64,000 bases of DNA from Grifola frondosa (lineage: Eukaryota; Basidiomycota; Agaricomycetes; Polyporales; Grifolaceae): assembly GCA_001683735.1 (NCBI GenBank), contig LUGG01000007.1, positions 806,001 to 870,000 of the forward strand, written 5' to 3'. Within the stretch, counting starts at the first letter, position 1. The number at the start of each line of letters is the position of its first letter. Shown piece by piece: positions 36,011-46,865 of the stretch. The notes beneath the pieces were generated by a model. It saw nothing but the letters and a program-made list of their open reading frames with translations. It did not search any database and was not told the origin of the DNA. Both the position numbers and the translations under genes were made by a program.

Positions 36011-36017
36011 CCTGGGA

Positions 36018-36027
36018 GGATAAATAT
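36018..36027 (+). promoter_or_regulatory. TATA box of zinc-finger gene C
   Basis: GGATAAATATCTGC about 95 nt upstream of the ATG at 36116, conserved in position and context with copy A. Confidence 0.55.
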
Positions 36028-36115
36028 CTGCCAGAATGTCTCGACATCTCACCCCCCATCTGCACCAACTTTTCACGCATTCAGTCTCTCAACTCATACC
36101 GCCCGCGCTGATATA

Positions 36116-37412
36116 ATGTCAACTACACCGACTTTTGTGCTACCGCCCATCGAGGCAAGCTACGACTGCTTGGTTGAAGGCCCCTCATCGTTCGACAGTA
36201 CATACCACTTCCAGACCTCGCCTCTTGAGGTATGGGAACCTTCCACGACTTCCGTAGATGGAGGTAGCACATCCCTCTTGTCACCCTCTGTAACCAACCT
36301 CCCGCTGGATCCCGTTCCTCCCTTTCTGTCTGAGTTCGACCTTCAGTGCTCCGACTCGTACTCCGGTGGCACTCCATTCCAACTCTTCGACTGGCTCGAC
36401 CCGGAGAAGTTTGTAATGGAGGAATCAAGAGCCTGGCAAATGAGTGGCAACCACCAGGTGAGCCATCGATTATACATCGAGCGCAGTTCGGGCTCTCATA
36501 GGCTTATCCACAGTCGACACCCAGCATGGACTACAACGCTACGGCGACTATTACTACCAACACTCAGAACCTGGCGTTTGACTTCCAAGATTTCGTCAGC
36601 GATTCCCAGCCGTTCTCGTGGAACGTGGTAGCCGCCGATCCTCCGTTGGATATGGTGTCGATGCAGAACGCGACGGTGAGTATCATGACGTTTGATTCAA
36701 GAGATATTTTCAATGATCATTGGGCAGCAGATGGCCGAGCAGATGCAAGCGGTGGGTACGCCATCTGACCGCTGGGTGAGTGGTATTATTTGTTCGTCGT
36801 GGTGTGCAGGTGTATCTCAATCTCTTTCGATAGCCTACTATTCCTCCGCCGCCGCAGATGTCGGCGTCCGGAGCTACGAGACGGAAAACGACAAAGGCGG
36901 AAGTGCAGCCCAGGAAGACGCGTAGCGGGACTAAGGCGCCCGATAATATCCGCATTCCAGCGCGAGCACAGGTACGGACATTACGTCGATCGTATTCATG
37001 CCATTCTCAACTCCTCATTCATGCTCAGCGTATGCCACGACCCTCTCGAGCGCAATGCTGGTTCGGTGATTGCTATCGGACGTACACTACCCCAAGGAAT
37101 AGAAACCGACACATGATGTCGCATTTTACTCCTCTGTTTCCATGTCCGCAGGCAGGCTGTCCGGAGGTTTTCGACCGTCGCGACCAGCTGTTAGCACACT
37201 CTGATACTACCGGACATCCACAACTAGAGGGCGAATCACCCGAATACCCTTGGATTGTTGATCACAAGGTGCTCGACCAGCTTCGCATTCCCCCTGTTAA
37301 CGAAATTCCGGACAAGTCGTCGCAGTTCATTTGGAGAGCCAAACGCGACCCTGTATTCTATTGCCGGCATTTTCATATCCCCTTCTTCGTAGCTGATGGT
37401 CAAAGTGTGTAA
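36116..37412 (+). CDS. C2H2 zinc-finger protein C, apparently intact
   Basis: ATG at 36116 (MSTTPTFVLPPIEASY). Exon 1 encodes an acidic/Ser-rich N-terminus ending MSGNHQ at a GTGAGC donor. Exon 2 (after CCACAG) has STPSMDYNATATI and ends MQNAT. A short exon, QMAEQMQAVGTPSDRW, follows. The next exon is basic (SGATRRKTTK, PRKTRSGTK). The last exon carries two C2H2 fingers: C-X4-C-X12-H-X3-H (CWFGDCYRT...RHMMSH) and FPCPQAGCPEVFDRRDQLLA...H. The tail follows the family pattern: YPW, LRIPP, FIWRAKR. All junctions keep frame, in contrast to mirror copy A. Role inferred from architecture: a nuclear DNA-binding regulator with an N-terminal region that could be an activation domain. Targets are unknown. 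Confidence 0.75.
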
Positions 37413-37559
37413 TCTCGAAGTTGTGTCATGTACTTAGTCCCTCCGTCTATTTTCTTCTCTCGGACTTTCTCATAACTCATATTTGTGCAATCCGCCGTTC
37501 GCTTGCAGATATTGAGATTTTCAACGCCACACGTCCAGTCTCAAGCTCCCAGGTGGTGC

Positions 37560-37660
37560 GAGTCTGTTGAGATGTGTTTCATTCGCTCAGCCAAACGCGA
37601 ATACATTCTACTGCAGACATTCTCCCATCGCCCCTCGTTTATATCAACAGTCCTTAAGTG
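37560..37660 (+). pseudogene. Partial tandem copy of the gene C last exon
   Basis: The stretch with AGCCAAACGCGA and then ATTCTACTGCAGACATT resembles the region around 37330-37380 that encodes FIWRAKRDPVFYCRHF. Only the tail-coding sequence is present and it is out of frame. It lies just outside the arm. Confidence 0.45.
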
Positions 37661-37920
37661 GTAAGAGCTTCCTAGCCTATGAAGCTCGTGCGCTCGTCGG
37701 TGAGAACCCTTGTCAAGCAAGGGCAATACAATTATTATGTCCTAATTTGGGTGTCTTGCGGCGGCGCTGCCGTGACCATGACTGCCGGACAAAATCAGGT
37801 ATGGGGGGGTCCAAACTTTGTGGATTCGATTATCTCTGCCCTCCCAGTATCTGGAGGGGATCCTATCTATACATGTTCTGCACATCTAGGTTCCTTTGAA
37901 ATTTTCGAGAATAGCATACA

Positions 37921-40309
37921 TCAACCAACATGCACTTTACCACTAAATTCTACCACTATTGGTAGCTCAGCCTTTGTGCTCGTCCATCCTACAGTTGGAT
38001 ATTGCACCGACGCATGGTTCCAGACAATGGCTTTGTCTGAAGGGGAGAATGTAAGACACTCGAGAAGAACGGCAAGAACTACTTCTGCACAGGGCCAGCA
38101 ATATCAATGACGAGAGCGATGAGACAAATTCGTGCGACACGTACTCATCTCCAACTGGGAGAACTTGAATCCGCTGTCATTTGGTGGTCGTGTCACACAA
38201 ATCATCTAAAGTATTGCTGGTCACGTACATGCAAGCCCGTCCTCCACCAATAAATGACAATCTTGAGAATTGGTGAGGATTCGACCAGAGTACCGGAGCG
38301 AGGGTGTCGGGACTCACAGATTTGAGTAGATTCCTGGAATCCGCGCCTCCGTCACAGCTTTTGGTAACGGAGAAAGCCAACGCTCCGGTTTCCATTCATA
38401 CGAGTCTTCGCCCCACAATGCCGGGTTCCTATTCGAGGCGAGCATCCCAATCACGACTTTGCTGTTTTTGGCGAGGAGAACGTCGTGCATCATGTGCCCG
38501 TCTATTCCTCTGACAGGAGCAGATAGCGGCAGGACGACGTCTTGACAAACTCTGGGAGTTGCGATGTACAGAGCACTCGGGAACAAACTTATCGATGTGG
38601 CACTCACGTTCGGATCACAAAACTGACAGGAGGATAGCTGTAAAAAAAACTCAATCAGCACTGCAAGCCTGCCCGCAATGGAAGAGTGCGCGCTGACAGT
38701 CGCAAGGTTTCTCGGCATACAGCGTCAAGATACGGAAGCTCCATCAGTGTGTCAAACGAGATATCGCCATGGCGTGCGCGCGCGTCCCGAATCTCTCTTT
38801 GGAGCTTTTCTTGCACTGCAGGGTGCTCTGCTAGTAAATGGAATGTATGTGTCAGTACAGTCGACGTCGAGTCCGTTCCGGCAAAAAAAATGTCCTTTCG
38901 TCAGAATCAGCCGTTTTTAGAAGCACTACGATGAATCGATACCACATACGATATCTGGCCCAAAAGCTCATGATCTGGGAGCTTATCTTCCTCGGAGGCC
39001 GTCATATTTGCTCGCACTAAAGTCAAGGTTATAGCACCTGAAGGAATTAGCATCTAGAAGACAACCCACGTAATCTGCTCATAATGTCCTTGCCTTCTCC
39101 GACCTGCTGCATTAGAGCTTCGTCCCCTCTTTCAAGGGCCAGCTTCTTCTCCTGAAAAATCTCCTGGGACTTGCAATCCATCACATCCACAATTTCGCGC
39201 ACCCGCTGTAACCGGGGATAAGGCGTGACCTCGAGCAGTCGCCTCAATAATTTCGGAGAGCCGATTTTATCCAGGACCGGGAGCAGCATCTGAAAGATGA
39301 ACATCGGCCACGCCGTTGGTCTGTCGAAAGCTGGTCAGCGAAGATGCCACTGACAGGTAAAGGACGGACATTAGCGACTTCATGGCCTCGCCATACGGAT
39401 CGGACTTCTCCTCGACGAGAGGGTCGAAAGAATGCCCGATGGTCCCTTGGCCCACAAGCTCGAGGGAAGTACGTGAAAACCAGCTCATAGCGTCAATCTC
39501 CTGCGGCCCATCTCGGAGCGAGGACGCTATCGCTTGTCGGAGCTGTCAGGAACAGATCAGCATGTCTCCTTGGACAATGCTGAGAGGCACTGACGCTATA
39601 TGCGACCCTATAAAATAAGGGCAACATGTCACGCAAGTTGTTGGTGGAGAAAGCTGGGTTCAGCAGTTTCCGCTGCCTCCTGTGGTGCTCGCCTTCATAA
39701 CAGAGGTCACGTTAATAAATGTTGCATGTGGTACTTTGAATTTGAATATGACCGACCATTTGTAGAGAGCAATCCTATTCCAAGGACAAGACGATTCGCA
39801 CTGGTATTGAAGTTCATATGTGGTGCAAACTAATTTTTGAACGAGACATTTCAGAAAAACTCACACAAAGAACTCCGATGTTTCTTCGAATATATGCTGA
39901 TCTTTCACGAGGATGTGGTGTACTGCAAGGGGGTCGAAGGTAAAAAGCTGTGTGTCCTAAATATATCTTGGTCTAAGTGCACGTTAAATGGTGAGAACAG
40001 ACTTCCCTACTCCGAATGGACCCCTGATCTTGACCACAGGCCCGTACTTTTCACCGAGCTCCCGGTGAAATTCCCAGGCCCGTCGCTCGAACATCTGACC
40101 ATAATGACCTTGAAGGATGAAGGGTGCTAGTTAATAAACCTTTTGATCTGTGCTGCTTCAGAAACAATACCGCGAATCCAAGATCTACACGGAGGGCCTC
40201 GAATATTATCGAGTGGCGAAGAAGCAACCAGGTGCCGGAATATCTTCCAGATGAGTATGAGCAGCCCACAGATGGCCGGGGTTTGGAAGGAAGAAGGAAT
40301 GTTGAACAT
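37921..40309 (-). CDS. Cytochrome P450 monooxygenase
   Basis: About a dozen exons splice in frame from the ATG at 40309 (MFNIPSSFQTP, a membrane anchor with AICGLLILIWKIF and a Pro-rich hinge) to TGA at 37921. Landmarks in order: WEFHRELGEKYGPVVKIRG, LVKDQHIFEET, LLSTNG/EHHRRQRKLLNPAFS (C-helix), I-helix FFAGTDSTSTV, K-helix ETLRL (E-x-x-R), PERW, and the heme loop FIGGGRACIGFKFSQLEM with the cysteine ligand. The heme loop is interrupted by an intron after the codon split AT|C. The tail ends YPTVGWTSTKAELPIVVE. It is a class II ER-bound fungal P450, and its substrate is unknown. The epoxide hydrolase at 42.7 kb is close by and could act on epoxides a P450 forms, but this link is only positional. 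Confidence 0.88.
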
Positions 40310-40410
40310 GGCTGCTCGACGTTGTTAGAGGGAGCAATGTAAATACAAAGGCCTGGATCTAAAAAGAGCCTCAGAGGAGATCAAAGATGTTTGCTGACTG
40401 CCCATACTAC

Positions 40411-40420
40411 TTTATATAAT
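40411..40420 (-). promoter_or_regulatory. TATA box of the P450 gene
   Basis: ATTATATAAAG on the minus strand, about 105 nt upstream of the P450 ATG. Confidence 0.5.
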
Positions 40421-40429
40421 TCTGGGCGG

Positions 40430-41110
40430 CAGGATAAGCCGAAAATGCTATTCATATCTGCGATCCCATGCGGATAAAGAATATCGTACCCTATACAAGG
40501 ATAACGTTGCTCACATGTCAGCACAATGATTGGAACATTCTGCGGTGAAGGGTAGGACATAGGACATACCAGTATCATTCGGCTTATGAATATGGAGCCT
40601 TATCGCAGAACTTAAAAGTTCATGGTCTTCCATACAGCAGTCATTCATTGGCATCAGTGCGGGTTAATAATGTATTTGCAATAGTCCGCTTGATATCGCA
40701 TCTTCCACCGTGGATACTAGAGTTAAGAAGAAGTGGTTCATTTTTAGGGTGTTCATTTATGATGACCAACTGGGCGTGTGGAAGTTAAGCTACTATCGCG
40801 CATGCACTTACGAGATCCCCATTTTGCAAGCAAGAATAAAGTATAATGCCACAGCATGTAAGAAGTCCAGCAGTACTTACCCTGACTTGGACATATTTGC
40901 ACATAAATAAAAAATGAGCGAGTACTCACGACATTGTTGGGGTACGGCATTCCGGGGCGTTTGCATTGACGGTTCCTCGCCTTCGATCTTCTGCGCAAAC
41001 TGACACGTGGACCAGGTTCAGCTGACATGCTATAAATGCAAGACAAAGTTTAGAAGCAGACGTAGAAGTAAATTCTATACAAATTGAGGACGAACATTGA
41101 TGAAAGCCTC
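40430..41110. other. Upstream region of the P450, no gene supported
   Basis: Short minus-strand frames occur at 40381-40578 and 40753-41046 (the latter with SLRRRSKARNRQCKRPG). None could be joined into a gene. Confidence 0.3.
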
Positions 41111-41114
41111 ATGA

Positions 41115-41770
41115 TTATATGAGTCTCGTGAACACATCTATCGAATATTCTAGGGTCTTGACATCCTCCTCGTATGGCTTTCTCTGTCTCCGCAAGGCAA
41201 AAGGGTCGCTATTATACACTTAACAACAGACTAATAAACGCACATTTCTCCTCGTTATCGAGCCTGACGTTCTCGGGAATGGTCGCTGCATAGTCTGGCA
41301 GAGTCTCTGTCTTTCTAATCTTCTCCAAATTCATACGTGTAATCGCGAGCTTCTTGCCGCATTTCACTATCTCGGCATCGAGATCCACTTGGCCCTGCAG
41401 TGTGGACTCAGAAAAAGATAATACAGGAGGAAGATACGACCATCGGCTTACTCTGACGAGAATGTGCATCACAATCGTGGAGGTCAGCACCGTCGCACCG
41501 CATCCAGCTGCGACGGACAGCAAGTCTCGGACAACCTTGATGCTCTTGCAATTCTTGGTGAGCGCGACCATCGGGATCTGGGATTCAAATAAGCTGTCTC
41601 CGCATCAGTTTGGATACGAACGAACATTAGCCAATCATGACGATCAGGCATGCACTGACATTTAGTATATATATATTCACATTGTAGATGATTCTGCACG
41701 ATATATGATGCTGCGAGCCCACAAAAGTGCAAGGTAAGGTATTTCAGTCCGATTGACGACGTGAACAACT
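41115..41770 (-). pseudogene. Valyl-tRNA synthetase, C-terminal fragment
   Basis: In order on the minus strand: LAASYIVQNHLQCE, FVRIQTDAET, LFESQIPMVALTKNCKSIKV, VRDLLSVAAGCGATVLTS, an intron, VDLDAEIVKCGKKLAITRMN, LEKIRKTE, then (after a GTGCGT...ACAG intron) RKPYEEDVKTLEYSIDVFTR and a stop at 41115. This is the C-terminal coiled-coil arm and tail of eukaryotic ValRS. One nucleotide is missing between AET and LFESQ, so the frame is broken. Nothing of the catalytic core is attached. The intron positions are kept, so it arose from genomic DNA and not by reverse transcription. The central part of a ValRS lies on the same strand at 53.9-55.3 kb. Confidence 0.8.
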
Positions 41771-41859
41771 ATTCTGAACCTGCGAGAGCATATAAACACG
41801 TCGCAATGTCTCAGAACAATATATAAATGAAGCTGGATACAAAAATAAGCGAGACTAAC

Positions 41860-42398
41860 GAACTTGGCCCACGCGGAATCAACAACATGCCTCAAAGACT
41901 TGAGCTGAGGCGACGCGGAGAGCAACCTTGATGTATACTCCGTGATATACAACACCTCGTGCGATTTCTTCGGAGACATCCCATGGAGTTTATCGTTCTT
42001 GAACCGGACATGTCCGGCGGGTACTGTAAGGGCTTCATGGCATTCACACTCATGCGTTTGGGAAGCAGGACCACAGGCTGTCGGAAGACAGTGGATTCTT
42101 GTTCGCGAGACATCTTGAGCTGAGTCTAGTAGCGATCTAATCTCCATAGGGATGCACGAATACTGATCGTCCCATCTTGAACCAGGGGAACACTGTGTGT
42201 AGTATCGCAGGAGTAGCCGCCAAGGAACGTCTTCTTCAGATTCACAGACCGACTGGGCAGACCAGTCCACCAACAGTTCCAAGCGGGCGGTAGAACAAAA
42301 GACGAGGTACAAGACTGGTGGGGATGTACAGTGAAGAGACTCTCAGCGAGGGGGGTGGAGGGAAGTTGACAGATTTGTTGTATTACCGTGGTTAACAT
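41860..42398 (-). CDS. Unknown open frame upstream of the ValRS fragment
   Basis: An N-terminal frame from ATG 42398 (MLTTVIQQICQLP) overlaps a second frame with a convincing stretch, HGMSPKKSHEVLYITEYTSR followed by LLSASPQLKSLRHVVDSAWAKF, ending at a GTTAGT donor at about 41863. I could not link the two or recognise a family. The gene probably ends within the rearranged ValRS sequence downstream. Confidence 0.3.
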
Positions 42399-42626
42399 TG
42401 TGCCACGCTATTAGTATATCTTACTGTGGCGCGAATAATGGGTGGAAGGCTCTGCGCCGCGCGGAAAGAGGACAGTGGACACAGGGGAAAAATGGATGCA
42501 CGTGACGGACGCGTCGCGTCGCGTTACGACCGTCACGTCACTTCAGGATCACGATCCCTTGTGACACCCCTGGGCCTTTGCACGATGCCACACGAAAGGG
42601 GCCATTGATTTTCAGATTATATGGAC

Positions 42627-42634
42627 TATATAAA
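42627..42634 (+). promoter_or_regulatory. TATA box of the epoxide hydrolase gene
   Basis: CTATATAAAGC about 70 nt upstream of the ATG at 42703. Confidence 0.55.
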
Positions 42635-42702
42635 GCTCGTGTATACGGACCCCATCCGACGTTCAGAATAGGAGAACTCTACAGTCCAAGCTTCCCTCTG
42701 CG

Positions 42703-44221
42703 ATGTCCGATCCAGTCGAGCATCCTTTCAAGTTATCGGTCCTTCAAACAGACATTGACAATCTCCACAAGAAGCTTGATATCGCTCGTTTACCTGACGA
42801 ACTTGACGATGCAGGATGGGAGTACGGAGTGCCGCTCGCTGATGTTACGCGTCTCCTCGCACACTGGAAGGATGGGTTCGACTGGCGGAAAGCAGAAGCT
42901 GAGATCAACGAGCTCCCCCAGTTCACGCGAGACATCGATGTCGATGGGTTTGGCACGTTGAACATACACTACGTGCATCAACAATCGGCGGCGCAAAATG
43001 CCATACCACTTTTGTTCATCCATGGATGTGAGTCCTTTTCCTCGATCGCTCATCTGGTTATGTTGAATTTGGTATCAGGGCCGGGCCACTTTCTCGAAGT
43101 GCGCAAACTGCTCCCGCTGTTGACACATGCGTCTCCGGATCATCCAAGTTTTCATGTCGTTGCGCCAAGCCTGCCCAATTTCGGATTTTCTGAGGGGCCC
43201 AGCAAGAAAGGATTTAGCTTGACCCAGTATGTTGAGGCTAGTCTTGATCTCTCTTTCTTACTTCCTTCGAATCTCATTCGATTTTAGGTCTTGAACCAAC
43301 TGATGTTGGCCCTGGGATACAAGGAGTATGGTGAGCCCATCCTGCGTGACAGTCTTGAAATGGTCTGACATTCCCTTAGTCGTGCAGGGAGGCGACTGGG
43401 GCTCATTAGTATGTTCGTAAAACCTTGTTCATGTCATCACTCACTGTTTCCTTAGCTCGCTCGTATGCTAGCCGCAACACACGGCTATGAAAGTGTCAAA
43501 GCATGGCACACCAACTTCCCAAAGTTTGTAGACCATTCCGTGACTTCATCAATATCAGCTAATCCTCACCCAGTGTCCACCATCCTCCGTCCCTTCTCCA
43601 GCATCCCAGACAATTCTTTGCGAACCTCATCATGCCCTATTCTCGTTCCGAGCGCGCGGGACTAGAGCGCACAAAATGGATCACAACCAAGGGGCGCGGA
43701 TACTTCCACGAGCAGGCGACGATGCCTCAGACGCTCGGATACGCCCTCGCCGATTCACCTGTGGCACTCCTCGCGTGGATCTACGAGAAGCTGGTGACAT
43801 GGACAGATGGGTATCCATGGGATGACGACGAAGGTGGGTGACGCCCTCTGCATTTGCTCGGCACCTCCTGACTTCAGGTGTGGCTGCAGTACTGACGTGG
43901 GTGTCGGTGTACTGGTTTTCACGCGCGGGCCCCGCCGCGTCCCTGCGAATCTACTTTGAGGCCGCGGCGACGGACCAGTTTGGCAACGTCCCATGGAGCG
44001 CGGTTCCGTGCGGGCTGTCATTCTTCCCACGCGAGCTCGTTGTCCCGCCCAGAACATGGGCGCGCACGATAGGAAATGTGGTGTACGAGTCTGCGCACCT
44101 GAGCGGAGGTCACTTCGCTGCGCATGAGAAGCCGGCAGAGCTCGCAGGCGACGTGAGAGCTATGTTCGGCAAGGGAGGCCCTGCGTATGGCATTGTTAGT
44201 GGGAGAGATGGATATGACTGA
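42703..44221 (+). CDS. Microsomal-type epoxide hydrolase (alpha/beta hydrolase)
   Basis: An N-terminal epoxide-hydrolase lid domain (FKLSVLQTDIDNLHKKLD, WEYGVPLADVTRLL) is followed by the alpha/beta-hydrolase core. The oxyanion motif HGWPG is split by an intron after 43027. Then come VAPSLPNFGFSEGP, the nucleophile Asp in QGGDWGSL, YALADSPVALLAWIYEKL, and near the end the catalytic His in SGGHFAAHEKP. The stop is at 44221. About seven introns were joined in frame. One (43237-43287) needs a GC donor, and the intron ending at about 43607 is inferred from frame. The family opens epoxides to diols through an ester intermediate on Asp. The absence of a strong N-terminal anchor suggests it is soluble or only loosely membrane-bound. 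Confidence 0.85.
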
Positions 44222-44311
44222 GCGCGAGAGATGATGCCGGAAGCCCAAATATGTCTCATGGACGAAGTTATTTGTACATATCCGGAGGTGTAACTCATCT
44301 TGTACAAAATA

Positions 44312-44340
44312 CTAGCGGATTCCCGTGCTACGCTACGGAG
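44312..44340 (-). terminator. Helitron 3' terminal hairpin and CTAG
   Basis: Stem CCGT/ACGG around AGCGTAGC, then GAATCCGCTAG. In Helitrons this hairpin ends rolling-circle strand transfer; it is not a transcription terminator. It lies 90 bp after the epoxide hydrolase stop. Confidence 0.65.
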
Positions 44341-44472
44341 GGGGTGTGTGATATAATATATTTTTAAGTGTAGAATATTACACAAAAAATAAAATGGGAA
44401 ATTTTGAAATGTGACCTTCAAAAGAGCATATGATCATAGAGTAATGTTATGTATCCGATATCTAATACGAAG

Positions 44473-45132
44473 CTAATTCATCTTCTGAGAAGGTGGCGGC
44501 GTCTCGAGCTCCATATCCTCATTCTCCGCACCCGCACTCGGCCGACTACCAGGACTCTCTAAACTGATTCTTTGCCGCTTCTTACCCTTGTCTCGCAAAG
44601 GACTCTCAACAGCCTGAGAGCCATCATCAAATCGTTGTCTGCGACCAACTCGTGCAGACGGAGGAGCAGCACTATCTGTGTGTGTATCATAAGCAATCCG
44701 ATGGCAAAGCTCGCCCTGTATTCGAAAGACATATGGAGCATGACCTCCGTGATTGATTTGTTCATCAATATTGACGCCGAGAGATGTGAACGCAAAGGCA
44801 GCGTTATATTGTCGAATATTGTCACGGAACTCCTTGGCCTGCGCATCAACACCGGTGAAGAGATTTTTGATACTAAGAGGGGGTTCTGGAAGTAGAGGAA
44901 GATGGACCTTGCCACTATTGCAGCAAACCCCAAACTCAGGCCTCGAACACGGGCTAGCTACCAACTTCTCGTCTGCCCAATGTAAGGCTTTGCAATGTCG
45001 ACAAACAATGCTCATACGACCGAGATCATGAACTGCGATGGGTTCGCGATAGGTGGCACGCACCTTTGGTAAAGTGGGAATAGCAATGCCTTGAGCTGCA
45101 AGCACATCGAGGCAGTTTAGCATAATTCTCAT
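44473..45132 (-). CDS. Truncated Helitron helicase-like N-terminal ORF
   Basis: A frame of 219 codons from MRIMLNCLDVL to a stop at 44473. The central part is the N-terminal Helitron-like region: HDLGRMSIVCRHCKALHWAD, FGVCCNSGKVHLP, KEFRDNIRQYNAAFAFTSLG and YVFRIQGELCHRI. After this the sequence departs from the family. It continues as a basic, then acidic, low-complexity tail (RDKGKKRQRISLE, ENEDMELETPPP) and stops. The Cys/His cluster (CRHCKALHW, CC) may bind zinc. More exons with the N-terminal end lie upstream to about 46.3 kb. The odd tail suggests a deletion derivative. Confidence 0.65.
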   Translation of the reverse strand: MRIMLNCLDVLAAQGIAIPTLPKVRATYREPIAVHDLGRMSIVCRHCKALHWADEKLVASPCSRPEFGVCCNSGKVHLPLLPEPPLSIKNLFTGVDAQAKEFRDNIRQYNAAFAFTSLGVNIDEQINHGGHAPYVFRIQGELCHRIAYDTHTDSAAPPSARVGRRQRFDDGSQAVESPLRDKGKKRQRISLESPGSRPSAGAENEDMELETPPPSQKMN

Positions 45133-45399
45133 TTTGAGTTTAGAAGACTTACGGGCTTCGTGTCCATTTACCGTGCGTGTGTCCAGGCTCCAGGGGGTTC
45201 TCGCGTGACAACCGTTCTAATATCATATGTGAGCTCAATTGGTCGCTTTAGTATTGTGTGTACGTACGCTCTTCATTTGTTGTGCGCCGAAAACGATTGC
45301 GCCCGCCATGTCGCTCACGTCCTGCTTCTTCTTGGTCATGTCTCCTTCACCCTGACCACCTTGCTCACGTTCTTCTTCTTCGCCCCGGTTGCATTGCTC

Positions 45400-45535
45400 G
45401 TGTCCTCCTCCACGCTGGTCATGTTCAAGCTCATGACCTCTGCGCTGGTCACGTTCGAGCTGGTGACCTCTGCGCTGGTTGTGTTCGAGCTGGGGAGCCT
45501 CGCGCTGGTTGTGTTGCTCGTCTTCTCCTTGGTGC
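45400..45535 (-). repeat. Short tandem repeat coding for a charged segment
   Basis: About four imperfect copies of a 30-base unit (GCTGGT...GTTCGAGCT on plus), read on minus as repeats of the HNQRRGHQLERD type. It lies within the Helitron coding region. Confidence 0.6.
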
Positions 45536-46820
45536 CGGTTGCGTCGCTCGCGTCCTTCACGCTGTATGCACCATTGGTAGAGCTCATGGTGAGACCGCGA
45601 AGTCTCTATCCCAGACGTAGGGCTTGCAAACTGAGTGTAAGGTGGAGTGGGAAGTACTTGATTCGGTGCTGCTGTAACTGTAGGTGAGCACATAGAACGT
45701 TTGAGCTCAATTGGACCTACATTGGAATTGGGCTTGACTAAACTGGCCGTTGTGACCGGAATACATAAAAAATTGCAGAGGTGGCTCTTGTTGTACATTC
45801 AGCAGAGAGGCTGAAGATGTAGTGGCTTGTGATGGAACTGTGAGTCCACATGAAGTACTTATTAGTCTCTAAGTCAGTTGGAGTTGAGATATCAACTCAC
45901 CAGCAACAAATCCTCCGTTCCCTGGCGAATAGTAAGTAAAGTCACCTTGAGAGGGAGTCACCCGTGAACGCCGTGAACGTCGTGAGCGCTTGCATATTGT
46001 AGACGGGATAGATGCAGTGGGTGGTGGAGATGGTAGGACAATTGGGACAGGATTCTGAACAGAGGGAGGAACATTCTCATCAGCCGGCCTGGGAGTTCGT
46101 CAAGAGGTAATTCTACTGGTTTGACGGGTCTGTCGTTCATGATGTCTAGTTCGAGTACGGAATATTTCTGCATCAGCATGGGCTGGAGGAGCAATTTCAC
46201 GCATGAGCTCAACTGAGATGGGAACTGCGAGGAGCCAGTGTCGTACCGTTTCCCAAACTCCTCGAGTGCCCACGGCAATGTCAAGCTTGGGAAAGTGCGA
46301 CGCGGCGGTCGCGGCGGGCTTGCCGAACGTTATGAAACGTTGGGGAGGTCTGCAAAAATAAATCGCCACGACCGTGTTGCAGGGTCGTGTCGCGTCATGT
46401 CGCGTTCAGTTGTGTCGCATCAAGACATGCTTGCCTTCGTCATTGAGGCCGGATTTGCAGTCCCTACTAAATTTTTCACTGCTGTATATAATATTCATTG
46501 TGTTTTTAAGGACTTACTTGTTCTTCAGAGCATCCTTCGCTGACATGTCGAGCGCATTGAGAGATGCCAGCGTCGAGCGAGTGGAGGAGTGACTGTGATC
46601 GGTGTGACAGCTTGTTTTGCACAGGCAGAGTTCTCTGCTGCTTTGAGCTCACACAAATGACAGGGAAAATGTTTGAACTACCTATTTTGACTCTTGCAAT
46701 CATGCATAAATTTATTTCAAGAACACAGCAACAGTGTAAGATAGTCCCAAGGTAAAAAGTATGTGACATCCGTAACATGCGTAACACATGAGACGAAAAG
46801 AGATACACTTCTTCCGTTAC

Positions 46821-46865
46821 ATTCACGGTTCTGTCACGCGCATTTACGGTCGGCGTTTACAGTCC
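46821..46865 (+). repeat. Left candidate end of the recombinase element
   Basis: ATTCACGGTT, ATTTACGGTCGG and TTTACAGTC in close succession. An inverted relative is at 53061-53083 on the other side of the SAP/recombinase/nuclease block. Confidence 0.4.

Larger units (their letters stand above)
30680..37415 (-). repeat. Right arm of the imperfect inverted duplication
   Basis: Reverse-complement counterpart of 16640-23665. The inner end at about 30685, just after the EOS1 stop at 30627, matches 23.66 kb. The outer end at the stop of zinc-finger gene C matches the stop of copy A. The two arms are offset by a few hundred bases in total through scattered indels. Confidence 0.85.
44312..46330 (-). 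mobile_element. Truncated Helitron (3' end present, 5' end not found)
   Basis: On the minus strand the element ends in a short hairpin, CCGTAGCGTAGCACGG, then GAATCCG and the terminal CTAG at 44315-44312, followed by host T. This is the canonical Helitron 3' layout of hairpin, about 10 nt, CTRR, insertion before T. The frame upstream resembles the N-terminal part of Helitron helicase-like proteins, including RSRRSRRSR at about 45.96 kb. The Rep catalytic motifs and helicase domain are absent, so the copy cannot move on its own. The 5' TC end could not be located. Confidence 0.7.

Noticed and set aside
16640..37415. Mating-type locus
   Set aside because: The paired, diverged regulators suggested it, but there are no homeodomain (WFxNxR) motifs, pheromone precursors or seven-helix receptors. 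The proteins are C2H2 fingers.
37921..44221. Secondary-metabolite gene cluster
   Set aside because: A P450 and an epoxide hydrolase lie within 5 kb, but no backbone synthase, terpene cyclase or cluster regulator is nearby, and ValRS debris lies between them.
45160..45687. 175-codon hydrophobic plus-strand frame
   Set aside because: It is the antisense of the tandem-repeat Helitron coding region. Its Leu/Val richness reflects the repeat.
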